Positions 6,505 through 15,300 of a DNA stretch of 17,415 bases are shown here, in pieces (the first letter of the stretch is position 1; the number at the start of each line of letters is the position of its first letter). The notes below the pieces were generated by a model. That model was not told the DNA's origin and made no database searches. It saw only the letters and a program-made list of their open reading frames with translations. The stretch spans positions 1 to 17,415 of the forward strand of contig CAMWLA010000011.1 of assembly GCA_947174975.1 (NCBI GenBank), in the 5' to 3' direction. Position numbers and translations under genes: made by a program. The stretch comes from an uncultured Clostridia bacterium (GTDB lineage: Bacteria > Bacillota > Clostridia > Christensenellales > Borkfalkiaceae).

Positions 6505-9306
6505 TTAAGCGTTGGGTGCTACGTTCCAATCCTGGTTGTATCTGAACATACCTACTTTCATAATGTCAACGTCGAAGAATCTTGTGCCGTTGTTTCCGAT
6601 TACTATCATAATGTTGCCGTTGACGTAGGTAGTGTATCTGTCGCCCCAATACGTTTTGCCGCTGTTAGCCGCAGATACAGAGAATCCGTATTCTTCAAGC
6701 TCGGCAGTAAGCGCATTGATATACTTCGCATAAATTGCGTCGTTTATCTTCATATTCTCGTCGTATTCGTCAATCGAAATCTTGAGAGAAATGTAATCTT
6801 TATAGGTAATGCCGCCGCCGGTAGCCGTATTGTCCTCTTCCTGCCAGTCGAAGAAAGGTCCGGATATGGTGTCTTCGAACACGTTAATGAACGCTTCGGG
6901 CTTGGGAAGATTTGCAGCTTCCTCGCCGTAAATCTGATCCAAAAGAACGTCTGCCTTAATCTCGTCGTAGCCGCTGAGAGTAGAATGGTCTTTGTGGTAG
7001 TATCTTACGTCGTACTGGCTCCACTCGGTCTTGATCTCTCTTGCAACGTAGCCGTCGAAGGTGCCTTCGGGGATAACCGTAGTGCCTACGGCGGAATAAG
7101 TGGTTTCGATTACTCCGAGGTAAGTACCGCTGATGAGATCGTAAGGGAACTGGGTTGAAATAATTCTTGCGGGATGCTGAACGCCGTTGTCATCTTCATA
7201 AGCGTCAAGAACCATAATTTTAAGCGAACCGTATGTTGCGCCCTTTGCGTCCGCAGCATAGCTGTGCGCGGAAATCTGCATAGCAACGTCTCTCGAAATG
7301 GAGGGTTCGCGGAGAGTGAAGGTGTAAAGGAATACGAAGTCTTCTTCTCCTTCCTCTGTACTGCCCACGTTTACTTCAACGCCGCCGTCATACTTGAATA
7401 AGTTTGCAGAGAAGTCGAATTGAGGCATATGATCGAAGATATTGCCCTTGTACTGTCTTGTACCCTCAAGCTCGCCGATGCCGCCGTTGTATTCGAAGAA
7501 ATCGTAAGTATTCTCGTCAAGCTGTTTGTAACCGCTGTACTGCGTCCAGTAACTGTTGCCGTCCATAGTCGAAGTATACTGACCGGTACGCGCAAGTAAA
7601 ATCGCGTCCTCGGTTACTTGACCGACAAGTCCTACCTGACCGGTTGCGGACGTGCCGTTTGCAGCGGTAGTCTTGTAAGTGGAAACCGAATCAACCGAAT
7701 AGTCGCCCTCGTCTATCGAAGGTGCTTGAACGGTGGTTTCAACTGCCTTGAAGGTGTAGTTCTTTGCGCCCTTCATAGCGGCAAGCGCTTCACTAAGCGC
7801 ATTTACGTGCTGAGGAGCTTTATAAGGCGTGGGTTCGGGAACTTCGGTTGTGCCGACGTTCGTGAAGTAAGCCGTAAGCGTAGTGTACTCTACGAATGTT
7901 GCGTCCTCAGCCTTTACGTCCTCGCCGTAGAATGCAGAAGTAACAGCGTCCATCTTAACGATTTTCTTTACGCCGTCAACGTCTTCGACTGTAAGCTCGA
8001 TCTGCTCTAACGTGTCGCTGTTGCCGAGCATCGGGGTAAGCGAATATGCAAGATAAGTTCTTAAATACAAATCTTCGATAGAAGTGTTATCGAACTTATA
8101 AACGTAAACTCTGTTTAAAGCGTCGTACTCCCAGCTATCTTCGATATTGGTACCGCAAAGCTGTGCCAAGTGGTTCCACATATGCTGGTTCTGCCAAAGT
8201 GCGGGAACGCTGTTATAGTCGGTTACGGGTTTCTGGTCAACTTCGTTGTGAAGATTTATAAACACTTCGTCGAAGGTGTAACCGGTGATTCCGCCGACCG
8301 TAGCCGTAGTTTCCGAACGGCGGTAATTGTTTATAGCCTCGTCCTTTCCGCCCTTTTCGTTCCAAGCGCCGTACCAAGCGCCGTCGGACATCATTACCGT
8401 ATATTCGTACGTTCTCGAAGCGTCGTTTTTACCGTCGCCGGCTATATCAAGGTGAATATCCATAACTTCGCCCGTTACGGTAATAGCGCTGTTGCCGAGT
8501 TCTTCGAACATTGCGGTAGTCAACTCGCCGACTTGACCGCTGATTTTGGGCGCCTTGATAGTTACTACTACCGAGTCGGTTACCTGCCCCGAAACGACCG
8601 AGGTTGCAGTGATGAAAACCGCCTGATCGATTTTGGGGGTTCTGTTTGCCTTAAGTGAAAGCACGCCGTTCTGATTCATGTCGACGTAAGAAACGCCGTC
8701 GCCCGAAATCGTCCATACTACCGAAGTATCGGGAAGGCCCTCTATTGCTGCGGTTGCATGGATAGTTTCGTCCGTACCCGCGTTGATTACGTTTTTATCT
8801 ACGCTTACAGAAATAGTTGCCTTGCTGATGTCAGTGCCGGGCTTGTCGTCTTTTTCCGCACCGCACTTCTTGCACTCGTCACCGTCGCCGAAATCGTGTG
8901 CTTCGTTTGAGATATTTTTATTATCACATTCGCCCGCCGCGTTACATACGCCGTTATGGGTTAAGCCGTCTTCGTTGTCGGTATATGCGTAATTGTGTAC
9001 GTGTTTGTTGGGGTCGGGTTTTTCCGCACCGCACACACATACGCCGTCCGTGCCGAACCTATGAGATTCGTTAACGATATTCTTTGCGTCACAGTCGCCC
9101 GCGGCGTTACATACGCCGTTGTGGGTGTAGCCGTCTTCGTTGTCGGTATAAGTATAACTATGTACGTGCTGGTTGGTAATCGGCGGATTCTTTTTGTTAT
9201 CATCATCGTCGTCGTCACCGCATGCCGTGAATGCAAACGCCGACATTCCCATAGTTGCGCCCAAAATAAGCGTAACTATTGCTTTGCCTAATTTTTTGAT
9301 TTTCAT
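6505..9306 (-). CDS. Large lipoprotein with two His/Cys-rich modules and an Ig-like domain
   Basis: This 933-residue protein has a lipoprotein signal with lipobox FTAC (Cys29), followed by an unusual run of six Asp. Two near-identical His/Cys-rich modules lie at residues 47-94 and 102-150, 55 residues apart. The first carries H62, C66, C72, H82, C90 and C92, and the second the equivalent residues ending CKKCG; this pattern suggests metal binding or disulfides. A Big_2-like domain follows (about 164-252, VVWTISGDGVSYVDMNQNG). The remaining ~680 residues resemble the upstream 795-residue lipoprotein by eye, with no catalytic signature I can name. The domain order places the Cys/His modules directly above the membrane, as a spacer or assembly point. 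The start is supported by AGGAG and the signal peptide. The family is unknown. Confidence 0.94.
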   Translation of the reverse strand: MKIKKLGKAIVTLILGATMGMSAFAFTACGDDDDDDNKKNPPITNQHVHSYTYTDNEDGYTHNGVCNAAGDCDAKNIVNESHRFGTDGVCVCGAEKPDPNKHVHNYAYTDNEDGLTHNGVCNAAGECDNKNISNEAHDFGDGDECKKCGAEKDDKPGTDISKATISVSVDKNVINAGTDETIHATAAIEGLPDTSVVWTISGDGVSYVDMNQNGVLSLKANRTPKIDQAVFITATSVVSGQVTDSVVVTIKAPKISGQVGELTTAMFEELGNSAITVTGEVMDIHLDIAGDGKNDASRTYEYTVMMSDGAWYGAWNEKGGKDEAINNYRRSETTATVGGITGYTFDEVFINLHNEVDQKPVTDYNSVPALWQNQHMWNHLAQLCGTNIEDSWEYDALNRVYVYKFDNTSIEDLYLRTYLAYSLTPMLGNSDTLEQIELTVEDVDGVKKIVKMDAVTSAFYGEDVKAEDATFVEYTTLTAYFTNVGTTEVPEPTPYKAPQHVNALSEALAAMKGAKNYTFKAVETTVQAPSIDEGDYSVDSVSTYKTTAANGTSATGQVGLVGQVTEDAILLARTGQYTSTMDGNSYWTQYSGYKQLDENTYDFFEYNGGIGELEGTRQYKGNIFDHMPQFDFSANLFKYDGGVEVNVGSTEEGEEDFVFLYTFTLREPSISRDVAMQISAHSYAADAKGATYGSLKIMVLDAYEDDNGVQHPARIISTQFPYDLISGTYLGVIETTYSAVGTTVIPEGTFDGYVAREIKTEWSQYDVRYYHKDHSTLSGYDEIKADVLLDQIYGEEAANLPKPEAFINVFEDTISGPFFDWQEEDNTATGGGITYKDYISLKISIDEYDENMKINDAIYAKYINALTAELEEYGFSVSAANSGKTYWGDRYTTYVNGNIMIVIGNNGTRFFDVDIMKVGMFRYNQDWNVAPNA
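8857..9003 (-). repeat. His/Cys-rich module, copy 2 (933-residue lipoprotein)
   Basis: It begins HVHNYAYTDNEDGLTHNGVC and ends CKKCGA. It has the same residue order as copy 1, but the last cysteine pair is C-x2-C where copy 1 has C-x-C. The two copies are similar in DNA as well as protein, which suggests a fairly recent internal duplication. Confidence 0.85.
9025..9168 (-). repeat. His/Cys-rich module, copy 1 (933-residue lipoprotein)
   Basis: It begins HVHSYTYTDNEDGYTHNGVC and ends CVCGA. Spacing is H62-x3-C66-x5-C72-x9-H82-x7-C90-x-C92. It is a direct repeat of the module at 8857-9003, with a 165-base period, and is related to the single module at 6141-6278 in the next gene. The copies share runs such as TDNEDG and HNGVCNAAG. 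Confidence 0.85.
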
Positions 9307-9315
9307 TTTATATTT

Positions 9316-9320
9316 CTCCT
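9316..9320 (-). promoter_or_regulatory. Ribosome-binding site of the 933-residue lipoprotein gene
   Basis: The minus strand has AGGAG nine bases before the ATG at 9306, in a 29-base gap. It supports this Met as the start, in agreement with the signal peptide. Confidence 0.75.
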
Positions 9321-9335
9321 GAAATTATTTTTATA

Positions 9336-11723
9336 TTAAACTGTTTTCCATATATAAATACAGAAATCCAGAGAGCTGTCAACAGGCATTGCCGAAACGC
9401 TGCCCTTTACGTACTCGCCGTATTGGTTCTTTACAAATCCCAATCTTACAAGATATTCTTGCGCAGATTTAATAGTGCGGTCAATCGTTCTGTCCGCTTC
9501 AAGCGGTACGTCGTAGTACAGCGTAACCGTGGGAACTTGCATCGTCGTGCCGCCGGGTTTACGGTAATTTGCAAGCGCAAAGCCGAACGTGTCGCCTAAG
9601 ATTTCGCCGAAGAACGGTAAATCTTTCACGCCTTCCTCGCCGAACATTTCGGTGAAGTAGTCAAGCGCGTTGACTTCCGCGTCGTTTCCGCCGTAGGTTT
9701 CGTCGATTACCGTAAGCTCAGCCCAGCTTGCGGGAGGCGTTCTCGGAACGTAGTTGCCGTCTTCGAAAAGCTCGCTCTTAAACGTGTCGGGCATTTCCGC
9801 CGTGTCGAAGTCGGAATAGCTTACAACCATTTCGCCGTACATATCGCCGAGGAAATAGAAAAATCCGGTCTGCACGATATATCCGTTCTGCACCACTACG
9901 AAAGGCGTGTAATCCGCAAGCATATTGTAACGCATTGCGAACAGTCCGTATAAGGGCCAGTCGTTGCCTACGCCGTAGTAGAAAGTGCTTGCAACGTAAC
10001 TCATAACTTCGTCTACGAAGTAAACGTCCGCCGGCTCGCCCTTGAACGTGCTTTTCGCATAGGAAGTGAAAATTTCCGGTGCGAACGCGAACGAAGCTTT
10101 TGCGTTGTTCATATCGCCGTCGAAAGCGCGGGCTGCAACGTATCTGTCGTTTTCAGCGTCGTAGTTGTAGCTGTTGTAGACGTCTTCGCTTACTCTGTGG
10201 AAGCCGTACTGTGCGTTCGGCTTCATAGTAATCGTTTCGTTGCCGTCGTAGGGTTCGAAGAAGTAATCGCCGTCGGTTACCGTTTCAATGAAACCGCCTA
10301 CCGAATAACCCGTAGCCATATGCGACGAAAGCTTAACGTCAAGCTTGTAGGTTTCAAGCGCACGCATATTCTCTATTGCCGTCTGCAAGGTATCGTGGTC
10401 GATATGCCCGCCGTCGGTAGTCATAGGATTATGCTCGTACTTGCTTATTTCGGGAACTTCTACGTTTCCCTCGCCGCAGTTTATGTAGCTGTAGAACTTT
10501 TCAACCGCTTTGTAGCCTTCAACTACCGTCAAGCTTGCGTTGCTTTCCGCGTAAATCCCCAAAATTTCTCCGTTCTCGATAATCAGTCCGAAACGGCTTA
10601 CGTCAAAATCGTAAGGGGATGCGGAAGCAATCAATTTCTGCGCGGTTTCGTTGCCGCGGCCCTTGTAGTAGTAGCGCCAGTCGTCCTCGTTGAATTCGAA
10701 GTCGCTTGCGTTAAGCCCTTTGAAGTTGTTGTACAGTCCCGCTTCCTCCCAGCTTACGGGGTTGCCCGCTTCGTCGGTCATGGGATAGTACTCTTCCTCG
10801 TTCATAAGGCTTACCGCCACTTGCTGGGCAATTCCGTCTATCTTTCTGTAATTGATACTTGCCGTATAGCCGGAGTTGTCAACGTAGCTTGCGTGCCAGC
10901 TGTCGCCATTTTCCTCGTCCACCTTCATCTGGGTGGAAATGCCGTAAATGTTAACCGTTCTTACAAATCTTTCGCTGAGTCCGAAGGTATACAAGTCGAT
11001 ATCCATATAGCCTTCGAAGCTGATATAGTCGTCTTTAACGGTAGCAAGCATTTCGTCTGTAAGCACGGGTTTTAACGCTACGCAGATAACAAGCTCGGCA
11101 AACTTTTCCTCGTTTTCGACGCTCGTTGCTCTTACCGTTACGTCGTGGTCCTCGGTAACTTCATTTGCGGTGAATTTTCCGTCCTGGTCGAGGGTTGCGT
11201 ATTCTTCGCCGTCCTCTATTGACCAGACGATGTCCTTGCTTGTGCTGCCGTCGGGGTAATTAACCGTTGCGGAAAGCACCGTTTCTTTCCGGCTGCCCAC
11301 AAGCTGACTGCCGCTGATGCTGACCGTCAGATTTTCGATGAACGGGTCAACAACTATCGGAAGACCTTTGCCCACGAAAGTTTTTGTTTCCGTTGCGGCT
11401 GAATTATCGTATCCTTTTGCAACTGCGTATACCGCGTAAGTGAAGTCGTTTACAACCGAACCCACTTGATAGCTTGTTGTGCTCGTTCTGTAACCGTGTC
11501 CGTTGAGCACAACTACGTATTGCTCTGCGTTTTCAACCGCGCTCCACGTAATTAAGCCGGTGTCGCTTACGTATACGTTTTGGGGCGTTGCAAGCTTTTT
11601 CGTCTGTTCAATCGGCGGATTCGTGACGTCCGGAGGATTGTCGGTTGTGTCACCGCATCCGACGAATGCCATCGAAAGCGTGAACGCCATTATAATGCAA
11701 CTTAATTTTTTGAATATTTTCAT
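9336..11723 (-). CDS. Large lipoprotein with Fn3-like and Ig-like domains; paralogue of the next gene
   Basis: This 795-residue protein has a lipoprotein signal with lipobox FVGC (Cys23). A Pro/Asp/Thr-rich linker follows. A fibronectin-III-like domain lies at about 43-118 (LATPQNVYV...LITWSAVENAEQY, a pattern common in Clostridia surface proteins). A Big_2-like domain follows at about 128-217 (DIVWSIEDGEEYATLDQDGKF). From about 218 to the end there is a long region of unknown fold. That region aligns by eye with the neighbouring 933-residue lipoprotein: both have a (G)xxMDI(D/H)L block followed by INYR-type and Trp-rich segments, then an ALxxM helix with YKLDV/YTFKA, and a C-terminal GEE..LP block. 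No enzyme motif is apparent. It probably binds a ligand at the outer membrane face. The start is fixed by AAAGGAG and the signal peptide. Confidence 0.94.
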   Translation of the reverse strand: MKIFKKLSCIIMAFTLSMAFVGCGDTTDNPPDVTNPPIEQTKKLATPQNVYVSDTGLITWSAVENAEQYVVVLNGHGYRTSTTSYQVGSVVNDFTYAVYAVAKGYDNSAATETKTFVGKGLPIVVDPFIENLTVSISGSQLVGSRKETVLSATVNYPDGSTSKDIVWSIEDGEEYATLDQDGKFTANEVTEDHDVTVRATSVENEEKFAELVICVALKPVLTDEMLATVKDDYISFEGYMDIDLYTFGLSERFVRTVNIYGISTQMKVDEENGDSWHASYVDNSGYTASINYRKIDGIAQQVAVSLMNEEEYYPMTDEAGNPVSWEEAGLYNNFKGLNASDFEFNEDDWRYYYKGRGNETAQKLIASASPYDFDVSRFGLIIENGEILGIYAESNASLTVVEGYKAVEKFYSYINCGEGNVEVPEISKYEHNPMTTDGGHIDHDTLQTAIENMRALETYKLDVKLSSHMATGYSVGGFIETVTDGDYFFEPYDGNETITMKPNAQYGFHRVSEDVYNSYNYDAENDRYVAARAFDGDMNNAKASFAFAPEIFTSYAKSTFKGEPADVYFVDEVMSYVASTFYYGVGNDWPLYGLFAMRYNMLADYTPFVVVQNGYIVQTGFFYFLGDMYGEMVVSYSDFDTAEMPDTFKSELFEDGNYVPRTPPASWAELTVIDETYGGNDAEVNALDYFTEMFGEEGVKDLPFFGEILGDTFGFALANYRKPGGTTMQVPTVTLYYDVPLEADRTIDRTIKSAQEYLVRLGFVKNQYGEYVKGSVSAMPVDSSLDFCIYIWKTV

Positions 11724-11728
11724 TTAAA

Positions 11729-11737
11729 GCTCCTTTA
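11729..11737 (-). promoter_or_regulatory. Ribosome-binding site overlapping the stop of the small lipoprotein gene
   Basis: The minus strand reads TATTAAAGGAGCTTTAAATG. The TAA stop of the 184-residue gene is embedded in the AAAGGAG Shine-Dalgarno of the following lipoprotein gene. This is the same stop-in-SD layout as at the previous junction. Confidence 0.8.
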
Positions 11738-12289
11738 ATACCCGTAAGTTACGGTAACGCTTACCGTCCTTTGCGAGGTATTAGTATAGGAATATTCCGC
11801 TTTGGTGAGATTTCCGTTTTCAAAGTCGATAAACACGGTCATATCGGACGACGCCGAAACCGGTTTTGTCAAAACCTCAGAAATCTTCTTATTCGGAACG
11901 GTACAAGTCAAATCGCCGTCGGAGATATTGTACTCGGACACAAGCTTTTTGGTAAGCTTTAAGCCGATAAGCGTTTCCCCCGTAACGTTTTCGACGGTTG
12001 ACGTCGAGGTCGTTGTCGTATCGCCGAAATCTTCGGCAAGCGTCGTTTTAACGTCCGTTATCGAAGCGCGGTGGCTTGACGTATCTATGTCCATACGGCG
12101 CGTAAAGCTGTAAACCGTGGATCCGCGGTCAAGAAGCTTTATTTCCGCGTAAACGGTAACCGCTCTGTCCGCGGAAGATTTCATATCTTTGATGTAATCC
12201 GAAACGTTATCCTTTCCGCAAGCGGTAAAGCCGATTGCAGCCGCGCCGAGGGCGCAAAGACTTAAAATTATAAACTTATTCTTTTTCAT
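11735..12289 (-). CDS. Small lipoprotein of unknown function
   Basis: This 184-residue protein has a clear lipoprotein signal: MKKNK, a hydrophobic core, then the lipobox FTAC with Cys24 as the predicted lipidated residue. The mature part is short (about 160 residues), polar and mostly beta-like. It is rich in Thr, Ser and Val, with a run TTTTSTST near the middle and a C-terminus ending in SVTVTYGY. I recognise no catalytic motif or named family. The size and strand pattern would fit a small carrier- or clamp-like fold, but that is a guess. It lies 13 bases after the giant LRR gene and 11 bases before the next lipoprotein, with overlapping ribosome-binding signals on both sides, so it is very likely made together with them. 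The start is supported by GGAGGG and by the signal peptide beginning at this Met. Confidence 0.93.
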   Translation of the reverse strand: MKKNKFIILSLCALGAAAIGFTACGKDNVSDYIKDMKSSADRAVTVYAEIKLLDRGSTVYSFTRRMDIDTSSHRASITDVKTTLAEDFGDTTTTSTSTVENVTGETLIGLKLTKKLVSEYNISDGDLTCTVPNKKISEVLTKPVSASSDMTVFIDFENGNLTKAEYSYTNTSQRTVSVTVTYGY

Positions 12290-12295
12290 AATTGC

Positions 12296-12305
12296 ACCCT
12301 CCTTA
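12296..12305 (-). promoter_or_regulatory. Ribosome-binding site overlapping the upstream stop codon
   Basis: On the minus strand the LRR gene ends TAAGGAGGGTGCAATTATG. The TAA stop runs directly into a near-perfect GGAGGG Shine-Dalgarno, 7-8 bases before the next ATG. Ribosomes finishing the LRR protein stop on the initiation site of the small lipoprotein, which suggests coupled translation. Confidence 0.8.
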
Positions 12306-15300
12306 TAAACCTAAGCGTTTTTTCGCTGCGTACGCCGCTACGCTTAAAAGTGATACGGTTGCCGCAACCGCCGCCGCTGAATACGCAAACGCGCTTATCG
12401 CAGCATTAGCGGCTTCGTCGCCCTCGGCTATTACGGAATTTACGTATTCATTGCCGGTGACGTATTCGTTGTACTTTTCAAGCAGTGCGCTGAATTTTTT
12501 GTATTCGTCCGTATAAGCCAACAGAATTTTTTCGTCTGACGTAAGCGTATTGATTTCGCCGTTGATTTCGCGGAGCATATCTATCTGGGATACGGAGAAG
12601 TTATCGGAAAGCGAGTTGAGCTTTGAGAGAATGTTTTTGAAATCTCTGCCCGCCGTTCCGACCTGCAATTCGGTAAGCGTTGTCTTTGCGTCCCTAACCG
12701 CCTTAATAAGCGCGTCCGCTTCGTCCCTACTGTAACCGAACTCGGTAAGGTCCTGAGTCATTGCGTTGAGCGCCGTTATCGCGCTGTTTATTACCTTAGC
12801 GTCGGAAAGAACTATATTGCCCTTTAACGCCGCAACCTTTTCCGCGTTGTCGAGGAAGGTTACCGTATTTGCGTCCATTGAAACGTATTCCGTTCTCGAA
12901 GCGTAATCCACTTTTCCGAAGCAAGCTTCGTAAACGGCTCCGTCATATCCGTCGGTTGCATTTGCGGACAGCACCATTCTGATGGGATTTAAAGAACCCG
13001 CAAGTCCCTTGAACGTGTAATAGTAAAGCTCGTATCCGAACAAGTTGAACTGGTTGTGTAAAAGCTGATATCCGGGTGCGTCCTCCGCAAGCTCCGCCGT
13101 GGGGAAGTAATCCTTTTCGGCTTCCGCATTTACGGGATAGTACTGCGTTTCGAGTACGGGCGCCGTGTAGGAATTGAACTCAACTTCCGCAAGCTTCGTA
13201 TAACCGTTAAACGCGTAGTTGCCTATCGTCTTTAACGAATCGGGCAAAACGATTTTGGTTATATTCGTGTTGCGGTTGCCCGCGTAAATATCGATGCGGA
13301 CGGTGCCGTCCATTACGGTAAGCGTTGCGTCGGTCATTCCGCCGGGAACTGCCTTCAGCTCGAACTTGCCGGAAGGCATCTTCGTGTAAAGCACTTTGTC
13401 GGAAAGCGTCGCGTAGCCGTTAATTTCGCCCGTCGTCGCTTTATCCGCGCCGTAAGCGAACTGCTGAAGTGATAAACAGCCTAAGAACGCCATAGGACCG
13501 ACGTATTCGATATCGCTGCCGAATACGAATTCGGAAAGTAAATAGTTTTTGTAGAAAGCCGCTCTTCCTATATATTTAACGTTGGGAGCGTTGAACACAG
13601 ACATACTCGTGTGGCTGAACGCGCTGTCGCCGATATAGGTAAGATGGTTTGCGTTAATTCTCGTAACCAAGCCCGAATTTTCGAACGCGTTTGCCCCGAC
13701 GGTTTCAGACGCCGCAAGGTTTACGGTTACGAGGAACGAAGTATCGTAGAACGAATATTCGCCGAAAGTTTTTACTTTGTTGAGATTTATTGAAGTAAGG
13801 CTACCGCAGCCTCTGAAAGCGTACATACCGATTTCGGTAACGGTTTCGGGAAGTACTACTCTTTGAAGGCTTGAACAGAATGCAAAGGTAAATCCGTCAA
13901 TCTTTGTTACGGTTGCGGGAATAGTAATTTCCAAAAGTCCCGCATTGCCCATGAATGCGCCCATGCCGATTTCTTTAACGGAGTCAAGCGCTATTCTGTC
14001 GAATATGGGTGCGCTGCCGTTCTGCGACTGGCGCGAGAATGCGCCTTCGCCTATCGTTTCAACGCTCATTGCGTTGATTACGTTAGCCAGTGCCGAGCAG
14101 TCTGCAAACGCGTATGCGCCTACCGTCTTTACTCCCGCCAAGTCTACTTTTGTCAGCGAAGTACAGCCGTAGAAGGTTTCGTTTTCGATTTCGCCGTCGG
14201 TCTTGCTCAAATCGATTTCTCTGAGCGCCGTTGCCATTGCAAAGCAGTCTGCGCCGAAGTGAACGCCGCCCGCTGCGGGCATATTCACCGTTGTAAGCGC
14301 GGTGCAGTTCTGGAACACGCCCATTCCGAAAGTCGAATTTGCGCCTATGGTCACTTCCGTCACTTTCGACTGGAAGAACGCGCCTTCGCCGAAGGTTGCA
14401 TTCGCGCCGAGAGTAATTTCGGTAAGTCCCGTATTTGCAAAGCCGTAGTCGCCTACGTTTTTAAGCTTATCGAGGTTTTCAACTTCGGCAAGCTCCGTAC
14501 AGCCGTTGAAAGCTCTTTCGCCGACGTATGCTTTCGTTGAGTTTGCGATATCGGCGTTAAATACAACCTTTGTAAGTTCTTCGCACTGATTGAATGCGTA
14601 GTCGCCGATAACGATATCTTTATTTGCAAAGGTTACAGAGGTTATCTGTACGCCCGCAAACGCGCCGGAAGCTACTTTTTCGTATTTCGCGTCAAGCGTG
14701 AAATTGCCGAAATCTTTATTGTGAGCCGCTAAAATCACAGTCTTGCCGTCTTTGGAAACGAGCAGTGCGCCGTCTCCGTCAACAGCGTAATTCTTGTTGT
14801 CCGCAGCTACCGTAAATGTAGTAAGCTGAGTGCCGTCGAACGCAAGCGCGCCCGTTGCCTTGATAACCGTGTTTGCCTTTAATACCAAGGTCGTAATCGC
14901 GGTATCCATAAAGCAGTAATCGCCGATTTCCACTGCACTGTCGGGAAGCGTGAAGCTTGTAAGCTTTTCGTCCGCGTAGAACGCTTGCGAGCCGATGCTG
15001 TCGACACTGCCCTTGAACTCTACCGTTGCAAGGAGAGGCGATTGACAGAACGCGCCCAAATCGATAGTTAAAACGTCGTTGTGGAAAACAACTTTTTCAA
15101 GCTTTGAGCTGCGTGCAAACGCGTACGTGGGAACGTTTTTCGCGTAAATATCAACCGATTTAATCGCGGTATTTACAAACATTTCACGGCAAAGCTTTGT
15201 GTCTTTGTTCATTTTAACGATAGCAAGCGCCGTGCAGTCCTTAAACGTTCTGCCCACTACGTTAAATCCGCCGGTTACTCTGACAGTTTCCTCAGTCGCA

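Noticed and set aside
8170..8658. Plus-strand open frame of 162 codons
   Set aside because: Shadow of the 933-residue lipoprotein gene, with no SD and no recognisable protein features.
8961..9236. Minus-strand alternate frame over the His/Cys modules, Thr-rich and repetitive
   Set aside because: The repetition comes from the duplicated DNA of the real frame. There is no independent start signal.
10197..11075. Plus-strand open frame of 292 codons inside the 795-residue lipoprotein gene
   Set aside because: It is antisense to a well-supported gene. Composition (Val/Arg/Phe-rich, no domain) is typical of a shadow frame opposite GNN-rich codons, and it has no SD.
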